From Bacillus dicomae (lineage in GTDB: Bacteria; Bacillota; Bacilli; Bacillales; Bacillaceae_G), in the NCBI RefSeq assembly GCF_006494425.1, contig NZ_VHIV01000003.1, forward strand, positions 372,001 through 436,000: a stretch of DNA of 64,000 nucleotides, given 5' to 3'. The translations under genes were made by a program, and so were the position numbers. Below the pieces are notes generated by a model, which was given only the letters and a program-made list of their open reading frames with translations, was not told where the DNA came from and searched no databases. Below are positions 24,400 through 33,764 of the stretch, one piece after another; within the stretch, counting starts at the first letter, position 1; each line of letters starts with the position of its first letter.

Positions 24400-24538
24400 G
24401 CCATATCACCTTCAAATATATAATTCCTACAAATACCTTTATAGTGTAACAAGTTTTGAAAAACAATTTGATAAAAAGAGATTTGGTATGAATACAATAC
24501 TTTTTTTTATCAAATTTAAACTATAATATAGACTTTAA

Positions 24539-26743
24539 TTACCCTACTACTTCACCATGCATATCATACAGTTTTAATGCCATCATTAAATTAAATCTCA
24601 CTTCGGCATCATTTAAATCAACAGAAATGAGTGATTCAATCTTTTCGAGTCTGTACAGAAGAGAACTTCGATGAATAAAGAGTTCTTCTGCAGCACTTTT
24701 TACATTTCCATTGTTTTGTAAGAATACATGTAATGTATGATATAAATCAATATTCTTTCCTTCTGAATATGCAAGGAGCGGACCAATTTGTTTTTTAACA
24801 AAAAGCTCTACAGCTGTTGAATGATGTAAATGATGTAAAATAGCGTACGAACCTAAATCTTCAAATAGCGCATACCCTTTTTTTCGGAAGCGGCTATCTA
24901 AAATATTTAGAGCCTGCACGGCTTGCTGGTAACTAATATAGTAGTCTTCTAATTGTTTTGTAACAGCACCAATCCCTAATAATACATGACAACCAATAGG
25001 TGATGCGTGTATCCATTTTTGAATGCTATAAAACATTGATTCCCAGAACGTATCGGCTCTCTTCCTCTGATCTTCAATAGGAACAATTAAAAGTTGCTCA
25101 TCATTATGAGATACTGCTAAAATGCCTGTCCCTAGTTCCGGCAGACGGGTCTTAATTAAGTCCCATATAAGTGACTTTTTCGCTTGTTGTTCAAGTAAGT
25201 TTCCCTTTTTTAATTCTTTTTCATCGAGTGAAATGGATAATACGGCTACTCGATGTTTTTTGAACAGATTCCATTGATACAAGTTGGCATATTGCAAAAT
25301 ATTATCTCGATCTTCAATTTTTTCAGTGAGTAATTTACTAATAAAGCTATCTTTCATTTGTTCTTTCGTATCCAGAACGAGCTTTTGTTTAATAAACTGG
25401 ATGGAACATATATTTCGGGCTAAATCTACTGTTAGTTGATCAAATTCATCCATTCCTCCATACATTCTTCGTACTGCTAAATATCCTAAGAAATTACCGC
25501 CCCCATTTATAATCCAAAATGAAAAACAATAATCAATATGATTTGGATCAGTAATATGGAACGTATCATTCATTCTTTGATTTTTACGTTCTTCTCTTGC
25601 TAAATCAGCTAAATGTTCTGCTAAACGACTATCCTTTTCATCATGAAAGGCTATTGGTTGCATAAATCTATCGAAAATAAACACCGTATCTTGAAACAGA
25701 CTACCAAGCATTGTTGTAATACCTTCAAAATTATTATCATCGACCGTTTCTTTTAATAAAGCTTGCTGATAATCCAATAGAAAATGAAGTCGTTGTTTAT
25801 GCTCTTTCTCACCATTATATAATCTTGCGTTATCAAGAATAGTGGCCAAGTGATTCGCTATCATTTCAAGGGATTTTGCATCTGCTTCCGTAAAAAGCCC
25901 TTCACATTCCTTTTCAACATGTAAAACGCCAATCGGTTTCATATCAATAATGATTGGAGCTGTAAACTGTTCACCACCAACCGTTTCAAAAAATGGAAAG
26001 TGCTCTTTTAGTACATATTTATCTTCAACCATAATTTTAAATGGGCGCTTCATTTCTCCATATGATGGTGGTTGAAAAACAAAACAGTTTTCATCTTCGT
26101 TATACAGGTAAACACATGAAAAATCAGCATTCGTTTCCATTCCCGCTTTAGAAGTTACCTCCAATACATGCTTTTCTAACGGAACATCTAACGACAGATT
26201 TTTGCTAATCCATCCAAAACCTTCAATTTTTTTCAACTGCGATTCTTTTTGTCTAGCCACAGCTATTGCCACGGCTATATCTCTTCCAAATTCTTCGAAT
26301 GATATTTCCATATCTAAAAGTGGAACGTAACTTGAAAATGCAACAACACAAAAACCAAAATGCTGTATGTCATCTTTTAATGGGACAGTAAACCAAGTCT
26401 CTACACCAGCATTTTTCAGCGTTTCCGCTAATAGGCACACTTCTATTGAATCTGCCGTTTGATCCGTTATACTTTGATACTGGAGTCTCGATGAACATTC
26501 ATCAGAGTGAAGAGGAAAAGCGGAAGCTAAAGCAGTTAAATTTCCGCTCCAAGCCTTTGGTAAAAATTGTCCTCCTTCATTAAAAATGACAGCTACGAAA
26601 TTACAATGTAATTCTGAACAAAAGGAATGAGTTAAATACTGAAGTGCTTCTTCTTCCGTATCAATTTTAATAAGTTGACGTGATGTATTTCGCAAATGAT
26701 ATTCAATTCTTTTCATTAACCGCTCTCTCTTATTACCAGACAT
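24539..26743 (-). CDS. PucR/CdaR-type transcriptional regulator with GAF domains
   Basis: A 734-residue regulator. Residues about 1-150 and 165-310 look like GAF sensor domains (FVAVIFNEGGQFLP; FIVNHL-like FAMIANHLATILDNARLYN is replaced here by LEMIANHLATILDNARLYNGEKE). The centre is a CdaR GGDEF-like region. The C-terminus has the PucR helix-turn-helix HTH_30: LHVFLQNNGNVKSAAEELF, HRSSLLYRLEKIESL. It sits directly downstream of the aromatic acid transporter and is a good candidate activator of the whole cluster. The start may also be the ATG nine codons downstream, which follows AGAGAG. Confidence 0.8.
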   Translation of the reverse strand: MSGNKRERLMKRIEYHLRNTSRQLIKIDTEEEALQYLTHSFCSELHCNFVAVIFNEGGQFLPKAWSGNLTALASAFPLHSDECSSRLQYQSITDQTADSIEVCLLAETLKNAGVETWFTVPLKDDIQHFGFCVVAFSSYVPLLDMEISFEEFGRDIAVAIAVARQKESQLKKIEGFGWISKNLSLDVPLEKHVLEVTSKAGMETNADFSCVYLYNEDENCFVFQPPSYGEMKRPFKIMVEDKYVLKEHFPFFETVGGEQFTAPIIIDMKPIGVLHVEKECEGLFTEADAKSLEMIANHLATILDNARLYNGEKEHKQRLHFLLDYQQALLKETVDDNNFEGITTMLGSLFQDTVFIFDRFMQPIAFHDEKDSRLAEHLADLAREERKNQRMNDTFHITDPNHIDYCFSFWIINGGGNFLGYLAVRRMYGGMDEFDQLTVDLARNICSIQFIKQKLVLDTKEQMKDSFISKLLTEKIEDRDNILQYANLYQWNLFKKHRVAVLSISLDEKELKKGNLLEQQAKKSLIWDLIKTRLPELGTGILAVSHNDEQLLIVPIEDQRKRADTFWESMFYSIQKWIHASPIGCHVLLGIGAVTKQLEDYYISYQQAVQALNILDSRFRKKGYALFEDLGSYAILHHLHHSTAVELFVKKQIGPLLAYSEGKNIDLYHTLHVFLQNNGNVKSAAEELFIHRSSLLYRLEKIESLISVDLNDAEVRFNLMMALKLYDMHGEVVG

Positions 26744-26836
26744 GTCCCATCCCCCACTTTACCTTTTCTATCTATTGTATAAGAAGCGTTACATAAAATA
26801 AAACTAAATATTAAAATTATTCAGTAGACAATTTGA

Positions 26837-26864
26837 AATCCCGAAGAAATATATCCCCGGGATT
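26837..26864 (-). terminator. Terminator-like hairpin after the aromatic acid transporter
   Basis: AATCCCG and CGGGATT pair around a 14-nt loop, just beyond the transporter stop codon. The T-run is short, so read-through to the PucR-like gene is likely. Confidence 0.5.
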
Positions 26865-26873
26865 AATTGTTTA

Positions 26874-28232
26874 TTATTTTGCTGTAGTTACGTTACTATC
26901 TCCGCTTACTATCTCCTGTTTCTCTTTACAATAAATTCCATGTTCCTCTTTCACAAACAGCATTGCTATACCACCAATTACAGCAGCGCTCGCAATAGCC
27001 GCAAAGTTATATTGAGGCATGAAGTGCATAGAAAGGAGAACGCCTACAAAGGTAGGAGCTACAACCCCTCCAAGACGTCCAAACGCCATTGTACTTCCTA
27101 CCGCTGTTGAGCGCATATTGCTAGGATAGTATTGAGACACAAATGCATTGGACATATTTTGTAGTCCGACTGAAGAAGCACCAATTATAGAAATTAACAA
27201 AAATCCAACAAACATGTTATTCGCAAATCCAATTAGGGATAACGCAATCGCTCCACAGAAAAATAATGGAACAAGTACCTTTTTGAATCCAACTTTATCC
27301 ACGATTGGACCGAAGATGAGTGTTCCAACGATAGCACCAATTTGCATAACAGCTGTAAATGAAAGACTTGATTTCAGATCGTATCCTGACTGCATCATAA
27401 GTCGCGGCAGCCATGTATTCATAGAGTAAATGAGCACGAAAGCACTAAAACAGGAAATCCAAAACATAATCGTACTTACAGCGCGTTTTTCCTCAAATAA
27501 CTTAACAACTGGAGAACCAGCTTCTTTCGTTGGTGGTTTTATAAATTCAATTGCCGCATATTCACCTAATTTCGGATTTACTTTCGCTATTACTTTTTTA
27601 GCTTCTTCTATTTTTCCTTTCCCTAGAAGAAAACCAACAGACTCTGGAATACTTTTCATTAAAAACGGAAGAAATAATAACGGAAGTCCTGCCAACCAAA
27701 AGACAGGTTTCCATCCTGCTGTCATGAGAAGTGATCGACTTGTAAGTGCTGCTGCCATTGCCCCCACCGAATATCCGCAAAAAATAAAAGATACAATAGC
27801 AGTTCGAACTCGTTTCGGCGAAAATTCTGTTGCTATAGCAATTACATTCGGCATCACTCCGCCAAGCCCAATACCAGCGATGACGCGGAAGATTGTAAAT
27901 GTAACAGGATCGTTCGCAAAACTAGATAGAAATGTAAATAGACTAAATAAGATTGTAGTTAGTAGTATAATATTTTTACGACCAATTTTATCAGCTAATA
28001 AACCGAAGAAAATCGCACCAACTGCTGTTCCAATAACTGTATAGCTACCAATTGCCCCTGCTGTAACATCTGATATCCCCCACTCTTTAATGAGCGACGG
28101 TACAGCTGCTCCATAAATAACAACATCATATCCATCAAATGCAATTACGATGAATAGCCAAAATATTAACCAAAGGTGCATGGAATGAATACGACTCTCA
28201 TCTATCACATTCATTGGGTTAATTGATTTCAT
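26874..28232 (-). CDS. MFS aromatic acid:H+ symporter (AAHS/PcaK-like)
   Basis: A 452-residue, twelve-helix major facilitator. The family motif DGYDVVIYGAAVPSL in helix 1 (near residue 33-47) is the DGxD of aromatic acid symporters such as PcaK and BenK; loop 2-3 has GLLADKIGRKNIILL and a central hydrophilic loop lies near 200-245. It would take up an aromatic acid (benzoate or cinnamate type) with protons. AAGGAGG precedes the ATG. A cre-like site lies 51 bp upstream. It is the best clue that the neighbouring CoA and gentisate genes use an external aromatic acid. Confidence 0.85.
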   Translation of the reverse strand: MKSINPMNVIDESRIHSMHLWLIFWLFIVIAFDGYDVVIYGAAVPSLIKEWGISDVTAGAIGSYTVIGTAVGAIFFGLLADKIGRKNIILLTTILFSLFTFLSSFANDPVTFTIFRVIAGIGLGGVMPNVIAIATEFSPKRVRTAIVSFIFCGYSVGAMAAALTSRSLLMTAGWKPVFWLAGLPLLFLPFLMKSIPESVGFLLGKGKIEEAKKVIAKVNPKLGEYAAIEFIKPPTKEAGSPVVKLFEEKRAVSTIMFWISCFSAFVLIYSMNTWLPRLMMQSGYDLKSSLSFTAVMQIGAIVGTLIFGPIVDKVGFKKVLVPLFFCGAIALSLIGFANNMFVGFLLISIIGASSVGLQNMSNAFVSQYYPSNMRSTAVGSTMAFGRLGGVVAPTFVGVLLSMHFMPQYNFAAIASAAVIGGIAMLFVKEEHGIYCKEKQEIVSGDSNVTTAK

Positions 28233-28282
28233 CTTAATAACCTCCTTAAATGGGGATTTTTCTTTTCACACCCTCTAAAACT

Positions 28283-28296
28283 AGTAAACGCTTTCA
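28283..28296 (-). promoter_or_regulatory. cre-like site (CcpA) upstream of the aromatic acid transporter
   Basis: The minus-strand sequence TGAAAGCGTTTACT matches the consensus TGWAANCGNTNWCA at all positions but the last. It lies 51-64 bp upstream of the transporter start, where bound CcpA would block transcription. It is also 220 bp from the divergent amidohydrolase gene. The 28233-28517 gap holds nothing else recognised. Confidence 0.65.
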
Positions 28297-28517
28297 ATTA
28301 TCCCTTTCTAATTTTCTAAAAACTTTTCTGAATTTTCCGTATTTAAATTGTAATCATTACTTTTGAAAAATGTTATCCGCTAATTATAGGAAAACGAAAA
28401 GTAATATTCCTATAATTAGCGGACTTCGCTTCATAGGATTTGAATTTCCGTCTATCGAACTTCTGTATATGAAAGTAGCAAAGCAAAATCAAATTATAAA
28501 GAATTGGGGTTGATACA

Positions 28518-30242
28518 TTGAAAAAGTTTATTTCTATTTTCATTAGTCTCACTATGCTTTTTATGTTAACAGGATTTGAACAGGCAAAAAAAGACACTAC
28601 AAAACTAGCAGACACCATTTTTATTAACGGAAATGTCTATACGGTAGAAGCAAAGCAACCTTGGGCAGAAGCAGTTGCGATTAAAAACGGGAAAATTATT
28701 TATGTGGGTAATACGAAAGGTGCAAAAAAATACAAGAATAAGAATACAAAGATCATTGATTTAGGGGGAAAGATGTTACTTCCAGGATTTGTTGATAGCC
28801 ATCTCCACGCATCCGAAACGGTAAACTCTCTTTATTCTGTTGACTTAGTAAATGCTAGAACCGTTGATGAATATGTTCAGGCAGTTGAACAGTATAGGAA
28901 AGAACATAGTGATGTAAAAGTTATTCATGGAGCTGGTTGGAGCAATACCCTCTTCTCATCATCTGGTCCGACAAAAGATTTATTAGATGCTGTTGTGAAA
29001 GACATTCCTGTCGCTTTAATTTCCGAGGATTATCATTCAGTTTGGGCAAATTCGAAAGCACTTGAGATAGCTGAAATTACAAAAGATACTCCAAATCCTA
29101 CCGGCGGCGTAATTGAAAGAAATGAAAACGGTGAACCGTCCGGTACGCTTCGTGATACCGCAACGAATCTTGTTTTAGACAAACTGCCAAAGTACAATAC
29201 GGAACAGTATAAAGAAGGTTTAAAAACATTTCAACAGCTCGCAGCGAGCAATGGATATACACAAGTAAATGATGTCGTTGTTCCTGAGCAAGATACCGTC
29301 ATTGAAGCACTAACAATGCTCGAGAAAGAACAAGCATTATCTATTAGACATAATCTTGCATTAACGATACAACCAAGTGAAGGCCATGAGCGTATTCCTT
29401 ATGTAAAAGAACAGCGTGCTAAATTACAAGGCCCACTTGTAAAAATGAATACGGTCAAGTTATTTATGGATGGTGTACTTGAAGGTGGAACTGCCTACTT
29501 ACATGAACCGTATAACAATAAACCGAACTTTTATGGCGTTCCTGTTTGGGAAAAACCAGCATTTGAACAAATGGTTCAAACATTAGACAAAGAGAAATTC
29601 CAAGTTCATATTCACTCTATCGGTGATGCTGCCACTACAGAAACATTAAATACATTAGCTATCGCTCAAGAACAAAACGGAAAACGGGATAGTCGCCATA
29701 AGATTACACATCTACAATTAGTAAAAGAAAATGATATAGCACGTTTTAAAGATTTAGGTGTCATTGGTGTTCCACAACCAACGTGGTTTATTAAAGACGG
29801 AGAATACTTTGCACAAGCTGTCGAATTATTAGGAGAAGAGCGTGCAAATGAACAATATCCTATGCGAAGTTTCATAAATAAAGGTGTTGTTATGGCTTCT
29901 TCTAGTGATTATCCCATTACACAAGGACCATACTTCTCGCCTCTAGCTGGCATTCAAATGGGGGTTACACGTACAAGTTTACAAGATACAAATTCACAGC
30001 ACGCTTTAAATCCAAAAGAAAAAGTAAGTTTAGCAGAAATGATTAAGACTTATACAATAAATGGAGCCTACGCCAATTTTTTAGAGAAAGAAACTGGATC
30101 TATTAAAGTTGGCAAAAAAGCAGACCTCGTTGTATTAGACAAAAACTTATTTAAAATTCCAAAGCAGGATATTCATAAAGCGAGAATTTTACTGACTCTA
30201 TTAGAAGGAAAAGAAACATTTCGTCATACAGAGTTTCGTTAA
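28518..30242 (+). CDS. YtcJ-like amidohydrolase with exported N-terminus
   Basis: A 574-residue amidohydrolase of the YtcJ group. A signal-like N-terminus (MKKFISIFISLTMLFMLTGFEQ) looks like a lipoprotein signal whose lipobox Cys is Phe (LTGF). The catalytic barrel has LLPGFVDSHLHASE near residue 100 (metal-binding HxH), FMDGVLEGG, VHIHSIGDAA near 358 and SSSDYPIT near 465. The reaction is a metal-dependent hydrolysis of unknown substrate. Start is TTG at 28518-28520 with GGGGTTGAT upstream. It is divergent from the aromatic transporter. Confidence 0.85.
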   Translation: MKKFISIFISLTMLFMLTGFEQAKKDTTKLADTIFINGNVYTVEAKQPWAEAVAIKNGKIIYVGNTKGAKKYKNKNTKIIDLGGKMLLPGFVDSHLHASETVNSLYSVDLVNARTVDEYVQAVEQYRKEHSDVKVIHGAGWSNTLFSSSGPTKDLLDAVVKDIPVALISEDYHSVWANSKALEIAEITKDTPNPTGGVIERNENGEPSGTLRDTATNLVLDKLPKYNTEQYKEGLKTFQQLAASNGYTQVNDVVVPEQDTVIEALTMLEKEQALSIRHNLALTIQPSEGHERIPYVKEQRAKLQGPLVKMNTVKLFMDGVLEGGTAYLHEPYNNKPNFYGVPVWEKPAFEQMVQTLDKEKFQVHIHSIGDAATTETLNTLAIAQEQNGKRDSRHKITHLQLVKENDIARFKDLGVIGVPQPTWFIKDGEYFAQAVELLGEERANEQYPMRSFINKGVVMASSSDYPITQGPYFSPLAGIQMGVTRTSLQDTNSQHALNPKEKVSLAEMIKTYTINGAYANFLEKETGSIKVGKKADLVVLDKNLFKIPKQDIHKARILLTLLEGKETFRHTEFR

Positions 30243-30251
30243 CTTCAAAAT

Positions 30252-30285
30252 AAAAAAGGGGTGCATGAAGCACCTCTTTTTTATT
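30252..30285 (+). terminator. Terminator of the YtcJ-like gene
   Basis: AAAAAGGGGTGC and GCACCTCTTTTTT pair (one mismatch) around a short loop. Confidence 0.85.
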
Positions 30286-30296
30286 TATTGGAACAA

Positions 30297-30953
30297 TTAT
30301 AATTCAACTCTACTTGTTCCTATTGTTTCTTTCAATTTTCTCATTATTTTCGCTATCGCTTCAATTGAATTCTCTGTTTCAAATTCTCCAACATTTACAG
30401 AATGATTTGCATTTTTGACAACGTCGATCGTTAAATTCGTTTTATATAACTGATCAATTTGATTTGCATTATAATGGTGATCGTTATCCCCAATAACTAA
30501 AAGCCCTTCGTGACTACTATGTAAAATAGATTCAAAAATAGATTCAAAATTTAGTAAAGGTGTAAGTACTATCATTTTTGACTGTAAAAAATCTTCTCTC
30601 TTCATTACATCATTTGCAATCGGAATTGTTCCGAGTGACTTTCCTAAAAACATCGTCTCGTTGTATTGCTCACCTTTTAATACTTCATTCATTATAGGGT
30701 TAATATCCTCCATCATTACTTTCGTTACTTCTTCCATTGGTTTATTCATTAATTGTCCATCATAAGAATAATGAATATGTACAACATCAATCTTATTTTC
30801 TAACATTAACATTGTTGCATAATAAAATAACGGTTTATCGTAATTGTATCCTGAACCTGAGAACATAAAGCAAACCGTACTAGAACCTTTTTCGATATGT
30901 GTGTAACGAATTACTTTGTCATTTATATGTACCTCTTTTTTAGTCCCCTTCAC
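30297..30953 (-). CDS. Alpha/beta hydrolase
   Basis: A 218-residue alpha/beta hydrolase. The nucleophile elbow is FLGKSLGT near residue 103 (GxSxG), an acid candidate is VIGDNDHHYN near 153, and the His is in KNANHSVNVGEF near 183. There is no signal peptide, so it is cytoplasmic. Start is GTG at 30951-30953 after GGAGGAG. It follows the Nudix gene at 21 bp, so the two are probably co-transcribed. The substrate is unknown; an esterase or acylpeptidase-like role is likely. Confidence 0.8.
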   Translation of the reverse strand: MKGTKKEVHINDKVIRYTHIEKGSSTVCFMFSGSGYNYDKPLFYYATMLMLENKIDVVHIHYSYDGQLMNKPMEEVTKVMMEDINPIMNEVLKGEQYNETMFLGKSLGTIPIANDVMKREDFLQSKMIVLTPLLNFESIFESILHSSHEGLLVIGDNDHHYNANQIDQLYKTNLTIDVVKNANHSVNVGEFETENSIEAIAKIMRKLKETIGTSRVEL

Positions 30954-30974
30954 CGTCTTCTCCTCCGAATACGT

Positions 30975-31442
30975 TTATTTTTGTAAAACGATATGTTCTG
31001 TATGAACTGATACATCCTTTACTTTCTCTTTTATAAATGCAGGCTGTAAGTTATATGTATGCAGTTCTTCTACTGTCACCCATCTAAACAAATACGTTCT
31101 ACCCTCTTCTTCCAAAATATATTGATCCGCTCCATTTGCAGGTAATTCATGTAGCTCTACTTCATAATAAAAACTAATCTCATGAAACTTTCGCTCAGAA
31201 AGTGTAAAGAAATTTTCTACTGACCATATTAACCTTTTCCTTTTAATAGGAACACCTATCTCTTCCGCAAGCTCTCGTTTTAATGCATCTTCACTATTCT
31301 CTAGCATTTTTACTCTACCGCCTGGTACGTACCAAAAATCTTCACCGTCCCCTTGCAGAATAAGTATTTTATTATCATGTTTACAAATTGCTCCAACGCG
31401 GTAATTAAAACATGTTTCCTCAACTTTGAACGTAAGATCCAT
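30975..31442 (-). CDS. Nudix hydrolase
   Basis: A 155-residue single-domain Nudix protein. The Nudix box is GGRVKMLENSEDALKRELAEEIG (about residues 42-64), with the glutamates of REx2EE in place. It splits a nucleoside diphosphate linked to another moiety. It precedes the alpha/beta hydrolase gene on the same strand. The substrate cannot be read from the sequence. Confidence 0.88.
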   Translation of the reverse strand: MDLTFKVEETCFNYRVGAICKHDNKILILQGDGEDFWYVPGGRVKMLENSEDALKRELAEEIGVPIKRKRLIWSVENFFTLSERKFHEISFYYEVELHELPANGADQYILEEEGRTYLFRWVTVEELHTYNLQPAFIKEKVKDVSVHTEHIVLQK

Positions 31443-31639
31443 CCGTTATGCCCCCTTATATAATTAATATCTAATTATTACAAAACGATTATGTAATTAC
31501 TGTACAAATAAGGTTACTAAATTTATCCACTTCATTCAATCATTTTCGAATTTTCCAAACTCTTATTTTTTATCATTACAAGTGTATATACATATGTTAC
31601 AATCACAATGCATACTAGAAAAACATAATGGGGGTACGA

Positions 31640-32431
31640 ATGGAAACGTTATTAATCCAACAAAACGAGAAATCCAATAAGTTTTGGAAAATCGTTGTGA
31701 AAGAAAAAGACTACGTTGTGTTTTACGGAAAAATCGGCACAGCTGGTAGTGTAAAAGCGAAAGAGTTTGAAACCGAAGAAGAATGTATGAAAGAAGCTAA
31801 CAAACTAGTTGCTTCCAAACGTAAAAAAGGATATACAGACCCGTTCCCTGGGGAAGATTACATAAAAGAAAAAATGATAACAGAAGAAGAATTTTGGGAA
31901 CTGCTTAATCGTGCAAAAACGAAAGGTGAAGACCAAGAAGAACAAATAGAATGGCTTACTTCCCACCTTGCTAAACGTACAGTACATGAAATTGTAGCTT
32001 TTGATACGCATATGCATCGTATTTTGAAAGACTCTTATACATCTCGCTTATGGGCAGCAGCCTATATTACTTTAGGCGGATGTTCGGATGATTGTTTTGA
32101 TTATTTCCGCGGATGGTTATTATATCAAGGAAAAGAAACTTACGAAGCGTGTATTGAAGATCCAGAGCAGTTAATACCTGTATTAGAAAATTTAAGTGAG
32201 TATGACGTACCAAACATTGAAGAACTTTCTTTATACTTCGGTTACACTGTATATGCAGAAAAAACAGGAGATGAAGATGATACTTACTTTACACTTTACC
32301 ATGTCTTATCTAATGAGACATTCGACGATATAGATATTGAGTTCGACTGGAATGAAGATGACGAAGAAGGTTTGAAAAAGATGTTTCCTAAGCTATGGGA
32401 AATATACGGGGAAGAAACGATTGAGTGGTAG
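31640..32431 (+). CDS. WGR domain and DUF4240 protein
   Basis: A 263-residue two-domain protein. Residues about 1-75 form a WGR domain (NKFWKIVVKEKDYVVFYGKIGTAGSVKAKEF, with YGKIG in place of WGR), ending in KKGY. Residues about 85-215 match DUF4240 (MITEEEFWELLNRAKTKG, GGCSDDCFDYFRGWLLYQGKE). The C-terminus is very acidic. WGR domains occur in PARPs and in MolR-like bacterial proteins where they may bind nucleic acids; DUF4240 has no known function. The ATG at 31640-31642 is chosen because GGGGG lies four bases before it. Confidence 0.8.
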   Translation: METLLIQQNEKSNKFWKIVVKEKDYVVFYGKIGTAGSVKAKEFETEEECMKEANKLVASKRKKGYTDPFPGEDYIKEKMITEEEFWELLNRAKTKGEDQEEQIEWLTSHLAKRTVHEIVAFDTHMHRILKDSYTSRLWAAAYITLGGCSDDCFDYFRGWLLYQGKETYEACIEDPEQLIPVLENLSEYDVPNIEELSLYFGYTVYAEKTGDEDDTYFTLYHVLSNETFDDIDIEFDWNEDDEEGLKKMFPKLWEIYGEETIEW

Positions 32432-32441
32432 ACTAATATTA

Positions 32442-32476
32442 GGACTCTGTTTAGCCAATTAACAGAGTCCTTTTTT
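32442..32476 (+). terminator. Terminator of the WGR gene
   Basis: GGACTCTGTT and AACAGAGTCC form a perfect 10-bp stem, followed by TTTTTT. Confidence 0.9.
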
Positions 32477-32490
32477 CACAAGATTCTTAT

Positions 32491-33528
32491 TTAAACTCCC
32501 TCTATTTCATACCACTTATCCACTAATTTCTTTTCTCTTTCCCCTGAAATACCTGCTTTTAATTCCCATTCGTCCGTACTCTCCATCCACTCATACACAT
32601 CTGTAACTGTCTCTTCTATTCTTCTAAAAGTAAGTCCTTCTTTAACAGCATTCTCGATACTTATAGAAAACCCGCCTCTCCACGGCTTCGTCTCACCATC
32701 TAATGGGAAAGTTTCTGGAATCCACAAAGGCATTTCTGTCCAAGGCTGCACATTATGTTCACTCATAAACGATTCGTCTACCCAAATGAATTCAGCATCG
32801 CTATTCGTAACCTTTTTACACGTATTTAATAGCTCTTCCATCGTCAAATCATAATTTGGACCTGTTACATTGAATGTACCTGCATTATTATGTTCTGCCA
32901 TATCGAGTCCAAATCTCGCGACATCTTTTATGTCAACTAATTGCACTAGACGATTTTTTCTTCCTGGTACTAACACTTTTCCGCCCTTTGCTACACGCTG
33001 AACCCAGTATGGAAGTCGATCTGTATAATCAAACATTCCTGAAAGAAGTCCTGCTCTTACGTGTAAAACACGCCCCGGCCAATATTTCTTTGCTTCTTTT
33101 TCGCATAATACTTTAAGCGCACCATAATGCTCATAAGGAGATATTTCACCATTCTCTACAGCCATTATCTGATCACTCGTTGGTTCAGGTTGTAATATAT
33201 AGTCTTCTTTTATGTGAGGCGGAATCCAATCTTTATATACGGAAAGGCTTGAGATGAATATATAGTGTTCAATATTATCTTTAAGTACTTCTCCAACATT
33301 TCTAATGTGATGTGGAGAAAACCCACATGTATCCACGACAACATCCCATTTTCGATTTTCTAAACTGGATATATCACCATTTCTGTCCCCGATAAGCTGC
33401 TCCACTTCAGGAGAATTTTCTTTATTTGTTCCGCGGTTAAATAATGTAACTTCATGCCCTTTCTGTAAAGCCTCTTCTACAAAAGCTCTGCCTAAAAATC
33501 GTGTACCGCCTAGTATTAGAATTTTCAT
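32491..33528 (-). CDS. NAD-dependent epimerase/dehydratase (SDR)
   Basis: A 345-residue extended short-chain dehydrogenase. The Rossmann motif is ILILGGTRFLGRAF (GGTxFxG) at the N-terminus, as in the RNA-binding/CSP41-like branch. The active-site region includes IFISSLSVYKDW near residue 95 and YGALKVLCEK (YxxxK) near 134. It would act on a nucleotide sugar or another NAD substrate. It appears to be a single-gene unit and GGGGGAG precedes the ATG. Confidence 0.85.
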   Translation of the reverse strand: MKILILGGTRFLGRAFVEEALQKGHEVTLFNRGTNKENSPEVEQLIGDRNGDISSLENRKWDVVVDTCGFSPHHIRNVGEVLKDNIEHYIFISSLSVYKDWIPPHIKEDYILQPEPTSDQIMAVENGEISPYEHYGALKVLCEKEAKKYWPGRVLHVRAGLLSGMFDYTDRLPYWVQRVAKGGKVLVPGRKNRLVQLVDIKDVARFGLDMAEHNNAGTFNVTGPNYDLTMEELLNTCKKVTNSDAEFIWVDESFMSEHNVQPWTEMPLWIPETFPLDGETKPWRGGFSISIENAVKEGLTFRRIEETVTDVYEWMESTDEWELKAGISGEREKKLVDKWYEIEGV

Positions 33529-33764
33529 GGTTCTCCCCCATTCATGATAAAAAATCTATTCTTTTGTTTAACGATTTTTTGTTGTGAAAAGTTACGGGGG
33601 ATAATTTTATTTTTTCTACAAGTTCAATATATGTAATTTCGATACTTTTTCTATGTTAAAAACAATAATATGGAAATATTCATTCTGTCGATTTCCATTT
33701 CATATATAATTAAAATATCGGATATTCGATTAACCACTTTTACACACTTAGGCAGGTGAAAAAT

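Noticed and set aside
27430-28044. Long plus-strand frame of 204 codons opposite the aromatic acid symporter
   Set aside because: It is antisense to a well-supported transporter gene, without a ribosome site or family match.
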